This document shows positions 1 through 7,405 of a stretch of DNA of 64,000 nucleotides, one piece after another; positions within the stretch are counted from its first letter, which is position 1; each line of letters begins with the position of its first letter. This stretch comes from Actinomadura xylanilytica (GTDB taxonomy: Bacteria > Actinomycetota > Actinomycetes > Streptosporangiales > Streptosporangiaceae): contig NZ_JASNWE010000002.1 in assembly GCF_030283145.1 (NCBI RefSeq), positions 992,001-1,056,000 on the forward strand, given 5' to 3'. A program made the translations under genes and the position numbers. The notes beneath the pieces were generated by a model that was not told the DNA's origin, ran no database searches, and saw nothing but the letters and a program-made list of their open reading frames with translations.

Positions 1-368
1 AGGCGCTGTCGAAGTACCTGCGTGCCCGTCCCCGGCATCCGCTCGTCCTCGCGGCTCGGGCCAAGGACCCCGACTCCGACGGCCCCGCGCTGCTGTGGCT
101 TGGCTGGTGCGGCAAGCCGCTCGATGCCTCCGGCATCTATCAAATGATCGAGCGGCGTTGTGACGAGGCTGGCATCCCTCGCATTCACCCGCACCAACTC
201 CGGCACTTTGCTGTGGACGCCTGGTACGAGGATGGCGGCAGCATCCAGGACGCGATGACGCTGTTCGGCTGGTCGTCGCCCGCGATGGCCCACCACTATG
301 CGAAGGCCACCGCGGGCAAGCGCGCGGTGGCCGCGTCACGGCGCGCGTCGCTGGGCGACCGGCTCTAG
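1..368 (+). CDS. Tyrosine recombinase/integrase, C-terminal part (5' end outside window)
   Basis: The frame is open from the first bases and ends at TAG 366-368; about 121 residues are visible. They match the C-terminal catalytic domain of phage-type tyrosine recombinases. HPHQLRH carries the catalytic Arg (visible residue 67). An LFGWSS segment sits where the family has LGH, with Trp in place of the His, a known variant. AHHYAKA supplies the likely nucleophilic Tyr (visible residue 99). Such enzymes cut and rejoin attachment sites of integrative elements. A tRNA-Arg 3' fragment about 8.5 kb downstream is a plausible end of the element it served. The N-terminal DNA-binding domains cannot be judged. 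The next gene is convergent and overlaps the stop by a few bases. Confidence 0.85.
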   Translation, partial: ALSKYLRARPRHPLVLAARAKDPDSDGPALLWLGWCGKPLDASGIYQMIERRCDEAGIPRIHPHQLRHFAVDAWYEDGGSIQDAMTLFGWSSPAMAHHYAKATAGKRAVAASRRASLGDRL

Positions 369-1156
369 CAGAGCACCCGGGTCCCGATGGGGAGTGGCAG
401 CTCCGGGCCGGCCACGCACAACCCGGACATGCCGGCCCGGCCGGGCGGCTCGGTCATGGATGGTGGGCTGACCTGGCTGACCTGGCTGGCCGGGCTGGCC
501 GGGTCGCTCGGTCCCTGGGAGTCTCCGCCGGTGCTTTCGTCGACCGGCGGCGGACTGGTCGACGGGGTCGACGGGCCGGAGTCGGACGACGGGGCGGGTG
601 GGCGGGCCGTCGAGGGCGGGCTGGAGGTGGGCCGACTCGGTGCGGGCGACGGGGTGCCGGACGGACTTGGAGAAGGACTCGGAGTCGAGCTGGAGCTCGG
701 TGTGCGGGACGGGCGAACGGGCGTCGGCTCGGGGGGCGGGTCGGCGGGGTCGATCGGCCGAGGGGCCGCGGGTTCGCCGCGGTTGTTCCGGGGCAGGTCG
801 ACGGCGAGCGGCGCGACGAGGGGCGCGACGGCGATGCTGCCAGCGGCGGCCGTGCCGGCGGCGACGAGTGCGGCGGCTTGGACGGAGTGTCCATGGCTCC
901 AGCGGACGAGGGTCAGGACGACGACGCCGAGTGCGCCGAGTCGTGCCAGCCAGATCCGATTGGCACGTTCCTGTGCGGGCGGGGCCGGCGGGCTGGGCGG
1001 CAGACCGCGCGCCGTGGCCTCCTCTTCGATGAGCCGGTCGACGAGGGCGAGGTTGGCCTGTGCCTTGCTGGCGTTGATCTGGGCGCAGACGCGTGCTCGT
1101 CGGAGGGTGGCGAGGCGGTCGGTGTTGGTGGTGGGCTCCCTGTGCGGGTCCTGCAT
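365..1156 (-). CDS. Membrane protein with one TM segment and long Pro/Ser-rich tail
   Basis: About 263 residues from an ATG at 1156, preceded on the minus strand by GGGAG. A hydrophilic N-terminal part of about 65 residues has a helical stretch (ANLALVDRLIEEEATARG). It is followed by one or two hydrophobic segments (LGALGVVVLTLV; AAALVAAGTAAAGSIAVAPL) and then a Pro/Ser/Thr-rich region of about 130 residues. I do not recognise a family. Similar small membrane proteins with proline-rich tails are common cargo of actinomycete integrative elements. The opposite strand is also open over most of this span, but its translation is Gly/Arg-rich with no RBS, as expected of a shadow. Upstream in-frame ATGs exist but would overlap the neighbouring peptide gene. 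Function unknown. Confidence 0.6.
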   Translation of the reverse strand: MQDPHREPTTNTDRLATLRRARVCAQINASKAQANLALVDRLIEEEATARGLPPSPPAPPAQERANRIWLARLGALGVVVLTLVRWSHGHSVQAAALVAAGTAAAGSIAVAPLVAPLAVDLPRNNRGEPAAPRPIDPADPPPEPTPVRPSRTPSSSSTPSPSPSPSGTPSPAPSRPTSSPPSTARPPAPSSDSGPSTPSTSPPPVDESTGGDSQGPSDPASPASQVSQVSPPSMTEPPGRAGMSGLCVAGPELPLPIGTRVLC

Positions 1157-1206
1157 GTGCAAACTCGGCTCCCTGATCTCGTTCGTGATCAGGGAGCCGC
1201 CGCTTG

Positions 1207-1386
1207 TCAGCGGTCGATCAGGTAGCCGTCGTAGACTCCGCCTACGCAGGTCCCGAAGTAACCCGTGACATGACCTCCGCCTTGTATGCATTGCTCGGCG
1301 GTGATCGACGGTGCCGCACTGGCCGGAACCGCAGTGATCATGGTCGCCACCGCGACCGTGATCGAGGCGATGAGGATACGTTTCAT
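1207..1386 (-). CDS. Small secreted peptide, 59 aa, two cysteines
   Basis: ATG at 1386 follows a strong GGGGAGGG ribosome site. Residues 1-25 form a signal peptide: MKR, a hydrophobic core (ILIASITVAVATMITAV), then PASA before the mature chain. The mature peptide of about 34 residues is Gly-rich and holds two Cys (EQCIQGGG and GTCVGGV) about 13 residues apart, which could form a disulfide. No family is recognised. It lies upstream of the Pro/Ser-rich membrane protein on the same strand. Confidence 0.65.
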   Translation of the reverse strand: MKRILIASITVAVATMITAVPASAAPSITAEQCIQGGGHVTGYFGTCVGGVYDGYLIDR

Positions 1387-1614
1387 GATCAACCCTCCCC
1401 TTGATGACAATCAGTAGTTTAAGGATGACTTAGAGTCGCCATGACTTGCGGTTCGGCAAGATTCACCTAGCCTCCGCCGAGGCGACCGACCGACGTGGTC
1501 GACAGGCAGGAGCTCGACCGGCCGAACCGAACTTCGGTGACTCACTGTTAATGTTCCAATACTGTTTGTGATGGTTGGTGGATTGCCGGCCGCTTCGGAT
1601 CTTCAGGAGTCACC

Positions 1615-1908
1615 ATGAAACGAGTCGCGACCACGCTCGGAACCCTCGCCGTAGCCGGAACGCTCACCCTCGCCGCGCCCGGCACGGCCTCCGCCGCGCA
1701 CGGAGAACTCGTCTTCGGCGGCGGCCAGGTGGTCCATAACCCGAGCGGCTGCATCAAGGCCCAGACCCGGCCGCTCATCCTCCAGAACCGGACCAACGAG
1801 TATGCCCTGATCTTCAGTAGCCCGAACTGCACCCGCGAGATGCTGGCCGTGGTTCCTCCCGGAGGCCGCACCGTCCAGGAGCGCGGCTCCAGCGTCTACG
1901 TCGCGTAG
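1615..1908 (+). CDS. Small secreted protein, 97 aa
   Basis: ATG at 1615 with AGGAG seven bases upstream. The N-terminus is a typical Sec signal peptide (MKR, Ala/Leu-rich core, GTASAAH cleavage region near residue 28). The mature part of about 70 residues has two Cys (SGCIKAQ and PNCTREM) and no recognised domain. A strong stem-loop lies downstream at 1966-1999, so it is probably a single-gene transcript. Function unknown; extracytoplasmic location is inferred from the signal peptide. Confidence 0.7.
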   Translation: MKRVATTLGTLAVAGTLTLAAPGTASAAHGELVFGGGQVVHNPSGCIKAQTRPLILQNRTNEYALIFSSPNCTREMLAVVPPGGRTVQERGSSVYVA

Positions 1909-1965
1909 TCCCCAACCCAACCCGGTGCGGACAACGCACTACCGGGAGAGAAGCCGACCGACAGG

Positions 1966-1999
1966 AAGCGCCACATCCCTGCGGGGGTGTGGCGCTTTT
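1966..1999 (+). terminator. Rho-independent terminator after the secreted protein gene
   Basis: A 14-bp stem (1966-1979 with 1984-1997, one G-U pair) closes a TGCG loop and runs into TTTT. It lies 58 bases after the stop of the 97-aa secreted protein and is one of the clearest intrinsic terminators in the window. Confidence 0.8.
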
Positions 2000-2139
2000 C
2001 GTCATTCCTGGACTGCGGGTATCGCGCGGGGTTACCGTCCCGACGCCGGCGCAGTTCTCGGCCGCCTGGCCCCGTGGGCGGCGACGCTCCCCGCGCGGGC
2101 GCCCCCGTCCTCTCGCTTCGACGGGAGGGCGGGGCCGGT

Positions 2140-2180
2140 GGCGGTCCGCCGCCGGCCCTGGCGGGTCGGGGCGGACCGCC
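2140..2180 (-). terminator. GC-rich hairpin below the precursor peptide gene
   Basis: A perfect 11-bp inverted repeat (2140-2150 GGCGGTCCGCC with 2170-2180) encloses 19 bases, starting 16 bases below the precursor gene stop on the minus strand. No T-tract follows, so termination is only a possibility. Confidence 0.35.
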
Positions 2181-2195
2181 GTGTTCGCCGGTCGG

Positions 2196-2351
2196 TCAGG
2201 CCTGGGTGCTGAAGTCGTCGCACATAGCGGTCAGGCCCCAGTGGCAGATGGTGCAGCTACCCGCCTGGTAGTTCGGCGCTTCCGAGGGCACCAGGTTCAG
2301 GGCGGTGACGTCGATGGCACCGGCGTCGCGGGGCTCGAGGGACTTCGGCAT
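2196..2351 (-). CDS. Candidate RiPP precursor peptide, 51 aa
   Basis: A short reading frame starts at ATG 2351 with GGAGG four bases upstream and ends at TGA 2196-2198. The N-terminal part is acidic and leader-like (MPKSLEPRDAGAIDVTALNL). The C-terminal part is core-like with three Cys (SCTICHWG and AMCDDFS; residues 33, 36 and 44), aromatics and Asp pairs. It lies downstream of an isoaspartate-methyltransferase-like gene and a radical SAM/SPASM gene on the same strand. Peptide-modifying radical SAM enzymes and PCMT-like methyltransferases are both known to act on ribosomal peptides, so precursor status is inferred from size, composition and context. I do not recognise a named precursor family. 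Because the radical SAM gene is broken, any radical modification is probably lost today. Confidence 0.6.
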   Translation of the reverse strand: MPKSLEPRDAGAIDVTALNLVPSEAPNYQAGSCTICHWGLTAMCDDFSTQA

Positions 2352-2570
2352 TTCGCCTCCAGTGATTTCGGAGAGTGATTGAGCATATGTATTGAGTCAT
2401 AGTCCGGAGGCGTGCGCCACCACCGCCACGGTCATGTCCCCCGCGGCCATCCCCCAGTGCTGACCACCCTCAAGAACACCCTCGTGCCCCTCGCCTTGCT
2501 GGCCAACTGCTCGCGGCGTTGCCTGACGTCATGGCCCCGGGGCGGTCATGCGCCCCGGGGCCGTGACGGA

Positions 2571-3728
2571 TCAGGTGAGGGTGACCGTCCAGGACCCCCG
2601 GCGCAGGTGGATCACGCCGTCCGGAGTGATGGTGGCGCGGGCTCCGTGCACGGGCAGCGACCCGTCTCGGAGCCACCGGGCGCGGATGTCGTCGAGGACA
2701 TCCCACAGTCGGCGCGGACCGCCCTGGTGAACTGTCACCGGGCCGTCGGGGTGGCCGGTCGCGCGGGCCCACGACCCGTCATCGTGGACCAGGACCGCGG
2801 TACGGTCGCCGCCCTTGGTCTCTCGGTAGTCGCAGTTGATTCCGGGCGCGGTGACGCCCAGCATCGACCACAGCCCCCACGCCTCCATCACGTTCACCAC
2901 CGGGTACCGGCCCGCCGCGACGTCCTCGTCCTCGGCGGTGTGCGCCGCGGCGATCGCCGCGACCACGTCGGGCGGGTAGTCGGGGCCGTTGCGCGAGGTC
3001 ATGAAGCCTGCGCGGTCCCATTCGATTCGCCCTTCGGCGCCGCCGTCGGGGGTGGAGTCGGCAGTGAGGATGAGGGAGGTTCCGGCCAGGGTGGTGACCA
3101 GCCGGCCGCCGGGCCGAAGCCCGGCCAGCCACGACGCAGGGACCGGGCGGACCGACACCGTCGCGATGATCCGGTCGAACGTGCCCGGTACCGGCTCGGT
3201 CGCGTCGACCGTGCACGCCTGCGGCCGGAGCCCGGTCCGGTCGAGCCGTTCGGCGGCGGCCTGGACGAGGTAGGGATCCACGTCCACGGAGGTGACGTGC
3301 CGGTCGCCGAGGCGCGTGGCCAGTAGCGCGGTCCCGTACCCCGACCCGGTCCCCACGTCCAGGACGTCCAGGCCGTCGGCCAGGCGGGCGTGCCGGAACA
3401 TGTGCACCAGCAACCCTGGCAGCGTCGCCGACGAGGTCGGAGACCCGGCCGTCTGCTCGCCCGGTTTGGCGTCGTCGGCGTGGCGGGTGCCGACGCGGGT
3501 GACACGGGAACGGTCGGTGAAGGCGGCCGTCAGCCAGCCGCCCTCGTCGGCCGGGCCGTCGACCAGGTCCCAGGTCGCCGCTCCGTACAGACCCGGCGCG
3601 GGCGCGGCCCACGCCCACCAGCGCGGAACGAACTCGTGCCGCGGAACCGAGGCGATGACGGGACGCCACCGGGACGTGGCGTGCGTGACCTGCTCGGCGA
3701 GGCGCGCGGCGTGCGGTTTCCAGTCCAT
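2571..3728 (-). CDS. Protein-L-isoaspartate O-methyltransferase-like enzyme
   Basis: 385 residues from ATG 3728, 5 bases after the stop of the radical SAM remnant, so the two were in one operon. VPRHEFVPR (residues 28-36) is typical of the PCMT N-terminus. VLDVGTGSG (122-130) is the SAM-binding glycine loop and is followed by a conserved acidic strand (VTSVDVD). The family transfers a methyl group from SAM to isoaspartyl or aspartyl carboxylates. The protein is much longer than housekeeping PCMT (about 210 residues), with a C-terminal extension of about 170 residues, as seen in RiPP-associated and other actinobacterial members. The likely substrate is the 51-aa peptide encoded 219 bases downstream (Asp at 14, 45 and 46); this is inference. 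Confidence 0.7.
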   Translation of the reverse strand: MDWKPHAARLAEQVTHATSRWRPVIASVPRHEFVPRWWAWAAPAPGLYGAATWDLVDGPADEGGWLTAAFTDRSRVTRVGTRHADDAKPGEQTAGSPTSSATLPGLLVHMFRHARLADGLDVLDVGTGSGYGTALLATRLGDRHVTSVDVDPYLVQAAAERLDRTGLRPQACTVDATEPVPGTFDRIIATVSVRPVPASWLAGLRPGGRLVTTLAGTSLILTADSTPDGGAEGRIEWDRAGFMTSRNGPDYPPDVVAAIAAAHTAEDEDVAAGRYPVVNVMEAWGLWSMLGVTAPGINCDYRETKGGDRTAVLVHDDGSWARATGHPDGPVTVHQGGPRRLWDVLDDIRARWLRDGSLPVHGARATITPDGVIHLRRGSWTVTLT

Positions 3729-3733
3729 GGCCG

Positions 3734-4233
3734 TCAGATTGCCGGGTCGCAGTCGTTGCTGTCCGCCGGACCGCACCGACCGGCCTTCCCCGGGATCGAC
3801 GCGACCACCTCACTCCACCGGTCGGCGGCCAGCAGTTCGGCGAGCGGGGCGTCGCGGACGTTCCCGGCATCGAACGCACGGCCGAGGACGCACGGCATCA
3901 GCCGCCCGCTCGTGTCGATCGCCGCCCGGCCGCGCCCGCACGACCCGCACAGGTCATGCACCGACGTGGCCGCACCACGGCCGAGGGCCCGGCCGACCGG
4001 ACGGGCGTCGTCGACGTTGTGGTCGGTGATGCCGAGTCGATGGCGGGGTGGGCGGCGGCCTGCTCGATCACCCGCGTCCAGTCCGCGGGCGTCATGGTCC
4101 CGGTGCCGCCCGCGGGCCCGGAGTTGCTATAGCAGTGCAAGCACGCGGCCGTGCACCGCCGGGTGATCTCCAGTTCGAGGAACGCGACGGGCTCGATCCG
4201 CGTCGGTGCGGGGATGTCGGTCGTGATGGTCAT
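3734..4233 (-). pseudogene. Radical SAM/SPASM peptide-maturase gene with internal deletion and frameshift
   Basis: From ATG 4233 the frame reads a radical SAM N-terminus with CTAACLHC (Cys 27, 31, 34: the CxxxCxxC that binds the SAM-cleaving 4Fe-4S cluster). It continues to about position 4035 and then loses sense. From there another frame resumes with DHNVDDARPVGRA and a SPASM-like C-terminus (LCGSCGRGRAAI, PCVLGR, AGNVRD, CGPADSNDCDPAI) ending at TGA 3734-3736. Family members are about 350-400 residues; roughly 165 codons remain. The central barrel, about 200 residues, is missing at the junction and the two halves are out of frame, so no active enzyme is expected. Confidence 0.7.
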
Positions 4234-4311
4234 GCGAACCACCTTCGGCGCGCTGCATCGGTTGGTGCCGCGGCCCCGGGCGCGCGCCAGCAAACCCGGG
4301 GCCGCGGGGTC

Positions 4312-4541
4312 TCATGGGCCGATCAGCCGTTCGGCCGCGATCAGCCGAGGGTCGCCGTCCTCGTCGGGGGCGATGAAGAACTTGCGGACCCGGCCGTCGG
4401 GGGCGACGCCGCGCCACCACCCGTCCGCTTCGCGCAGCAGCGTCCCGGCGATCTGGCCGTCTCAAGAGTCAGCCCGTGCGCCTCGCGTAGCTCACGGAGC
4501 CTGAGGGGCTGCCGGCCGGGGCGCTGCTTTGTCACAGTCAT
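4312..4541 (-). pseudogene. Frameshifted small gene upstream of the radical SAM remnant
   Basis: ATG at 4541 opens MTVTKQRPGRQPLRLRELRE and continues to HGLTLE near 4464. After that the sensible continuation (IAGTLLREADGWWRGVAPD) is in a different frame and ends RLIGP at TGA 4312-4314. A one-base indel would join them into a protein of about 75 residues. The family is not recognised. It stands first in the minus-strand RiPP-like gene row and could have been an accessory or binding protein. Confidence 0.45.
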
Positions 4542-4623
4542 CTGACGACCCTTTCGATTTACTTGTAAAGCGGCTCATATCGGGCGCTCGACCAGTTCGA
4601 ATGGGGGATGTGAAGGTGGATGT

Positions 4624-5211
4624 ATGACGGACGGCAGCCAGGCCCGCGACGCAGACGCCGGAAGCGTTCTCAAGAACCGGGTGGTCGACGCGTGGCGGGG
4701 ACGAGTCCTCGCCGACGGGACCGACAGCCCGGTTCTCGTCCTGGTCGGCGGTTACGCCGGTGAAAAAGTCCTCGCGACGCTCGGAGGTGATCAGCACGAC
4801 CGCCATAGCGATCTCTATCTCAACGAAGTGAGGCCGCTGGAGTGCAAATGCCCTATGGACACCGCATTCGATAATATCGACTGCGGAATCTCCACGATCC
4901 TCACCGCGCCGTTCATCACAGAATTGAACGACCCCGCATGGCTCAACCGGCTCACCAACCGGTGCAAGGCCAAGGGCATGGGCGTGGCCGCGATCTGGGT
5001 CCGCTGCGACATCGATTCGATGCGCGAGTACATCGAGTTCCGCGACGCCCCCCGCGACGCGTGGAAGCTTGAGCACTGGGACGACTACGCCCGCGGCATC
5101 GACACAGCGACCAGCCCGCCCAGCGTCCACCTCACCATCGACAACCGCCAGGGCGCGGCCATCAGCATCGCCGACCAGACGCGGGAGGCCCTGCGTAAGA
5201 TCCTCGGGTGA
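4624..5211 (+). CDS. P-loop ATPase-like protein with deleted Walker A
   Basis: 195 residues from ATG 4624 with AAGGTGG upstream. PVLVLVGGYAG (36-46) matches the start of the P-loop seen in the related gene at 6616 (GGYAGSGKSEF). Here GSGK and about 25-30 following residues are missing and the chain jumps to EKVLATLGGDQHDRHSD. From there to the end it looks full (EVRPLE, APFITELNDP, REYIEFRDAPRDAWKLEHWD). Without the P-loop lysine, nucleotide binding is unlikely. The deletion is in frame, so a protein can still be made. The stop overlaps the next start as GTGA, so the two are probably translated together. Confidence 0.6.
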   Translation: MTDGSQARDADAGSVLKNRVVDAWRGRVLADGTDSPVLVLVGGYAGEKVLATLGGDQHDRHSDLYLNEVRPLECKCPMDTAFDNIDCGISTILTAPFITELNDPAWLNRLTNRCKAKGMGVAAIWVRCDIDSMREYIEFRDAPRDAWKLEHWDDYARGIDTATSPPSVHLTIDNRQGAAISIADQTREALRKILG

Positions 5212-5759
5212 CCAGGCAAGGCGTGATCCTCTACGGCCCACCCACCAGCGGCAAGGACACGGTCACGGCCGCACTGGCCCGCCAGGACGAACGCCTCACG
5301 CTGTTGACCAAGCTCAAGCTCGGAGCCGGCCGCAGCACCGGCTACCGCTACGTCTCCCCGGACGACCTCAACACCCTCCGCACGGCGGGCCGCCTTCTGG
5401 TCGAGACCCACCGCTACGGCAACCGCTACGCCGTGGACCGCGACGACGTCGACGCGCTCACCACAACCGGCCGCATCCCCGTCGCCCACATGGGCAACGT
5501 CGCCGACCTGCAACGTCTACGCGCAGCGGTCCCGCTGGCATGGACGGCCGTCCTCCTATGGATACCTCGCGAGGTGTGCGCCGAACGGTCCCGCCTACGG
5601 GGCGACGCAGACCGCCCCAAACGCCTACAGGCGTGGGACGAGACGTACGCCGATCTCCAGACCGCAGGCGAGACCAAGCCGTTCGACCTCACCATCAATA
5701 CCGACGAGTCCGAGCCTGCCGAGGCGGCCCGGAGAATCATCGAGACCATCAAGCCGTAA
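5208..5759 (+). CDS. P-loop (guanylate/NMP kinase-like) protein
   Basis: 183 residues; GTG start at 5208 overlaps the preceding stop. GPPTSGKDT (residues 10-18) is an intact Walker A with Lys16 and Asp17, the form found in guanylate-kinase-like and APS-kinase-like enzymes. The body has Arg-rich substrate or lid segments (REVCAERSRLRGDADRPKR) and a C-terminus typical of NMP-kinase folds (AARRIIETIKP). It probably phosphorylates a small substrate or acts as a GTP/ATP switch; no specific substrate can be read. Partnership with the upstream P-loop protein is implied by coupling. Confidence 0.65.
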   Translation: MTRQGVILYGPPTSGKDTVTAALARQDERLTLLTKLKLGAGRSTGYRYVSPDDLNTLRTAGRLLVETHRYGNRYAVDRDDVDALTTTGRIPVAHMGNVADLQRLRAAVPLAWTAVLLWIPREVCAERSRLRGDADRPKRLQAWDETYADLQTAGETKPFDLTINTDESEPAEAARRIIETIKP

Positions 5760-5772
5760 GACGAGGCCCAGG

Positions 5773-6132
5773 TCAGCGCCAGCCCCCATACCCCCGGGGC
5801 TCGATTCCCCACATGGCCAGCAGCGCGGTAGCAGAATCGGCCGCGCGCCACGATTCAGAGCACGGCCCCAGCCACGCCCCCGTGCTCGACAGGTACCACC
5901 AGTACAGCGCCCCCCGAACGACCGTGACGCTGTCGCCCACGATCGGCGCATCAGGCGCGAACACATGAAGCACCGGCGGCATCTGCTCGTATCGCCGCTC
6001 CGTCCCCCACCCCAAAAGGCCCAGGTCACGCGCCAACTTGTCGAGGCGACGGCAGGCCCAGCGGAAGCGCCAACGTTCAGCGAACGAGCCGGTTGGAGAC
6101 AGCACGGCCGACGAACCCGAGGGGTCGTTCAT
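5773..6132 (-). CDS. Hypothetical protein of actinomycete mobile elements
   Basis: About 119 residues from ATG 6132. An N-terminal Arg/Trp-rich helix (AERWRFRWACRRLDKLARDL) is followed by a small beta-rich segment (PVLHVFAPDAP, DSVTVVRGALYWWYLSSTG) and an Ala-rich C-terminal helix. No named domain, signal peptide or membrane segment is seen. It is convergent with the P-loop kinase-like gene and lies just downstream of a small hypothetical gene on the same strand. Proteins of this type tend to sit beside XRE regulators in actinomycete accessory DNA; that is family memory, not proof. Confidence 0.55.
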   Translation of the reverse strand: MNDPSGSSAVLSPTGSFAERWRFRWACRRLDKLARDLGLLGWGTERRYEQMPPVLHVFAPDAPIVGDSVTVVRGALYWWYLSSTGAWLGPCSESWRAADSATALLAMWGIEPRGYGGWR

Positions 6133-6208
6133 CGACCGCGCTGTCTCCTCCACCCACGAGGTCGCCCCTTCCCTTGCGGCCCCGTCCGGTGGCGGGACGG
6201 GTGCACCA

Positions 6209-6454
6209 TTAAGCCCCGTCACCGGATTCCTTGATCTTCCGAACTCGCTCGCGCTCTTCCGTGAGCGCTTCACGCAGCGCATCCGGGCCGCCCCGGATCA
6301 CCGTCGGGTCGATTCCGGCGTCCGGGTCGTGCAGGGAGGCGACCCAGTCGCCGAGCCGTCCGTCCTGACGGACCGACCGCCAGATCCGGTGACCGACGAA
6401 GTCGGTTCGGAGCCGGGCCAGATCCTCGTCTTGAGAGCGTGTGCGCATGTCCAT
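6209..6454 (-). CDS. Small hypothetical protein, 81 aa
   Basis: Starts at ATG 6454 (an in-frame ATG lies two codons on) and ends at TAA 6209-6211. It is charged and helical (RTRSQDEDLARLRTDF, EALTEERERVRKIKES) with IWRSVRQDGRLGDWVASL in the middle. No domain is recognised. It is probably cotranscribed with the 119-aa gene 76 bases downstream and divergent from the XRE/ATPase pseudogene at 6616. Confidence 0.5.
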   Translation of the reverse strand: MDMRTRSQDEDLARLRTDFVGHRIWRSVRQDGRLGDWVASLHDPDAGIDPTVIRGGPDALREALTEERERVRKIKESGDGA

Positions 6455-6615
6455 CGCGGATGACCTCACATCGGCTGCACGGATCCGGACAGTGATCACC
6501 AGACCCGTTGTGCAGTGTGGAAACGACATCACCCAAGGTCGCGCGTCACCGCATTCGGCAAAGGAGCCCGAGAGGGGGCCAGGAAGGGGCCAGACTGTGA
6601 GACGGAGGTAGCCGG

Positions 6616-7131
6616 ATGAGCACCGAGCGACGACGAGAGTTCGGCGCGTACGTTGCGCGCCTACGTGGCACCAAGAGCCAACGCGCCCACGCGGCCCTCC
6701 TGTGCGAGCTGGCGGGAACCGCCACCCTCACCCGCAACGAGGTGTCCCGCTGAGAACGCGGCGAACGCGTCCCGGACGACTGGTTGCCCTACATCGCCCG
6801 CGCCCACAACATCCAACTGTCGGTCCTGGAACGCATGGCCGCCCACGCCCGAGGCGACCAGCCCGCCACCGATGACGCCCCGTTCGACCTTTCGGGCCTG
6901 TTCCCCGGAGGCGACGCGCTCAAGACCCGCATCGCCAACGCCCGGCACAGCCGCGCCGTCGCCAACGCAGGCGCCGGCCCCGTCCTGATCCTGGTCGGCG
7001 GCTACGCCGGATCAGGCAAAAGCGAGTTCGCCCGCTTCCTGGCCGACCTATCCGGCTGGGCCGTCCTGGACAAAGACCAGGTCATGGTGTGTCCGCGCCA
7101 ACCTGGCGATACTCCGTCCAGTAGCGTCTAA
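6616..7131 (+). pseudogene. HTH/P-loop ATPase pseudogene (internal TGA, 3' truncated)
   Basis: ATG 6616 follows GGAGG. Codons 1-45 read an XRE-like start (MSTERRREFGAYVARLRGT, LLCELAGTATLTRNEVSR). Codon 46 is TGA where the family has Trp (VSR-W-ERG), and the frame then continues cleanly (ERGERVPDDWLPYIARAHN). Codons 128-136 carry an intact Walker A, GGYAGSGKS. Shortly after LDKDQVMV the sequence changes character and stops at 7131, so the rest of the ATPase is missing. The lost part corresponds to what survives in the gene at 4624. Neither copy is whole. Two lesions make this a pseudogene. Confidence 0.7.
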
Positions 7132-7405
7132 GTTTCGGAGCGTTGCCAATATTGGCGTGGTCACCGGTCATCTGAGTGGCCAGGTCCGCGGCAGGATTCG
7201 CGCCCGGGGCGGGGTCGGGTGGGGGCTCCTGCTCGGTGCGCAGCATGCTGGCGGGCTCAGTTGGGGGCTGGGAGGGGTTCGGCGTCGGCGGCCAGCAGGT
7301 CGCCCACGATCTTTGAGCGTGCGCGATTCGTCGTTGTGATCGGCTGACGCCGTTCCGATGAGCCGCGTCCGCAAGGGCCGGTGAACGCGGGGCCAGGGGG
7401 GCGCT
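7132..7405. other. Intergenic debris between truncated ATPase and antiporter
   Basis: No convincing gene. The sequence joins abruptly to the truncated ATPase near 7085. The minus strand has a short stretch reading ANIGNAPKLRRYWTEY that looks protein-like but has no clear start, RBS or family. It may be the edge of whatever replaced the 3' half of the ATPase gene. Confidence 0.3.

Noticed and set aside
387..1268. 293-codon plus-strand frame opposite the Pro/Ser-rich membrane protein
   Set aside because: Gly-rich; no RBS; the minus frame has a TM segment and good start.
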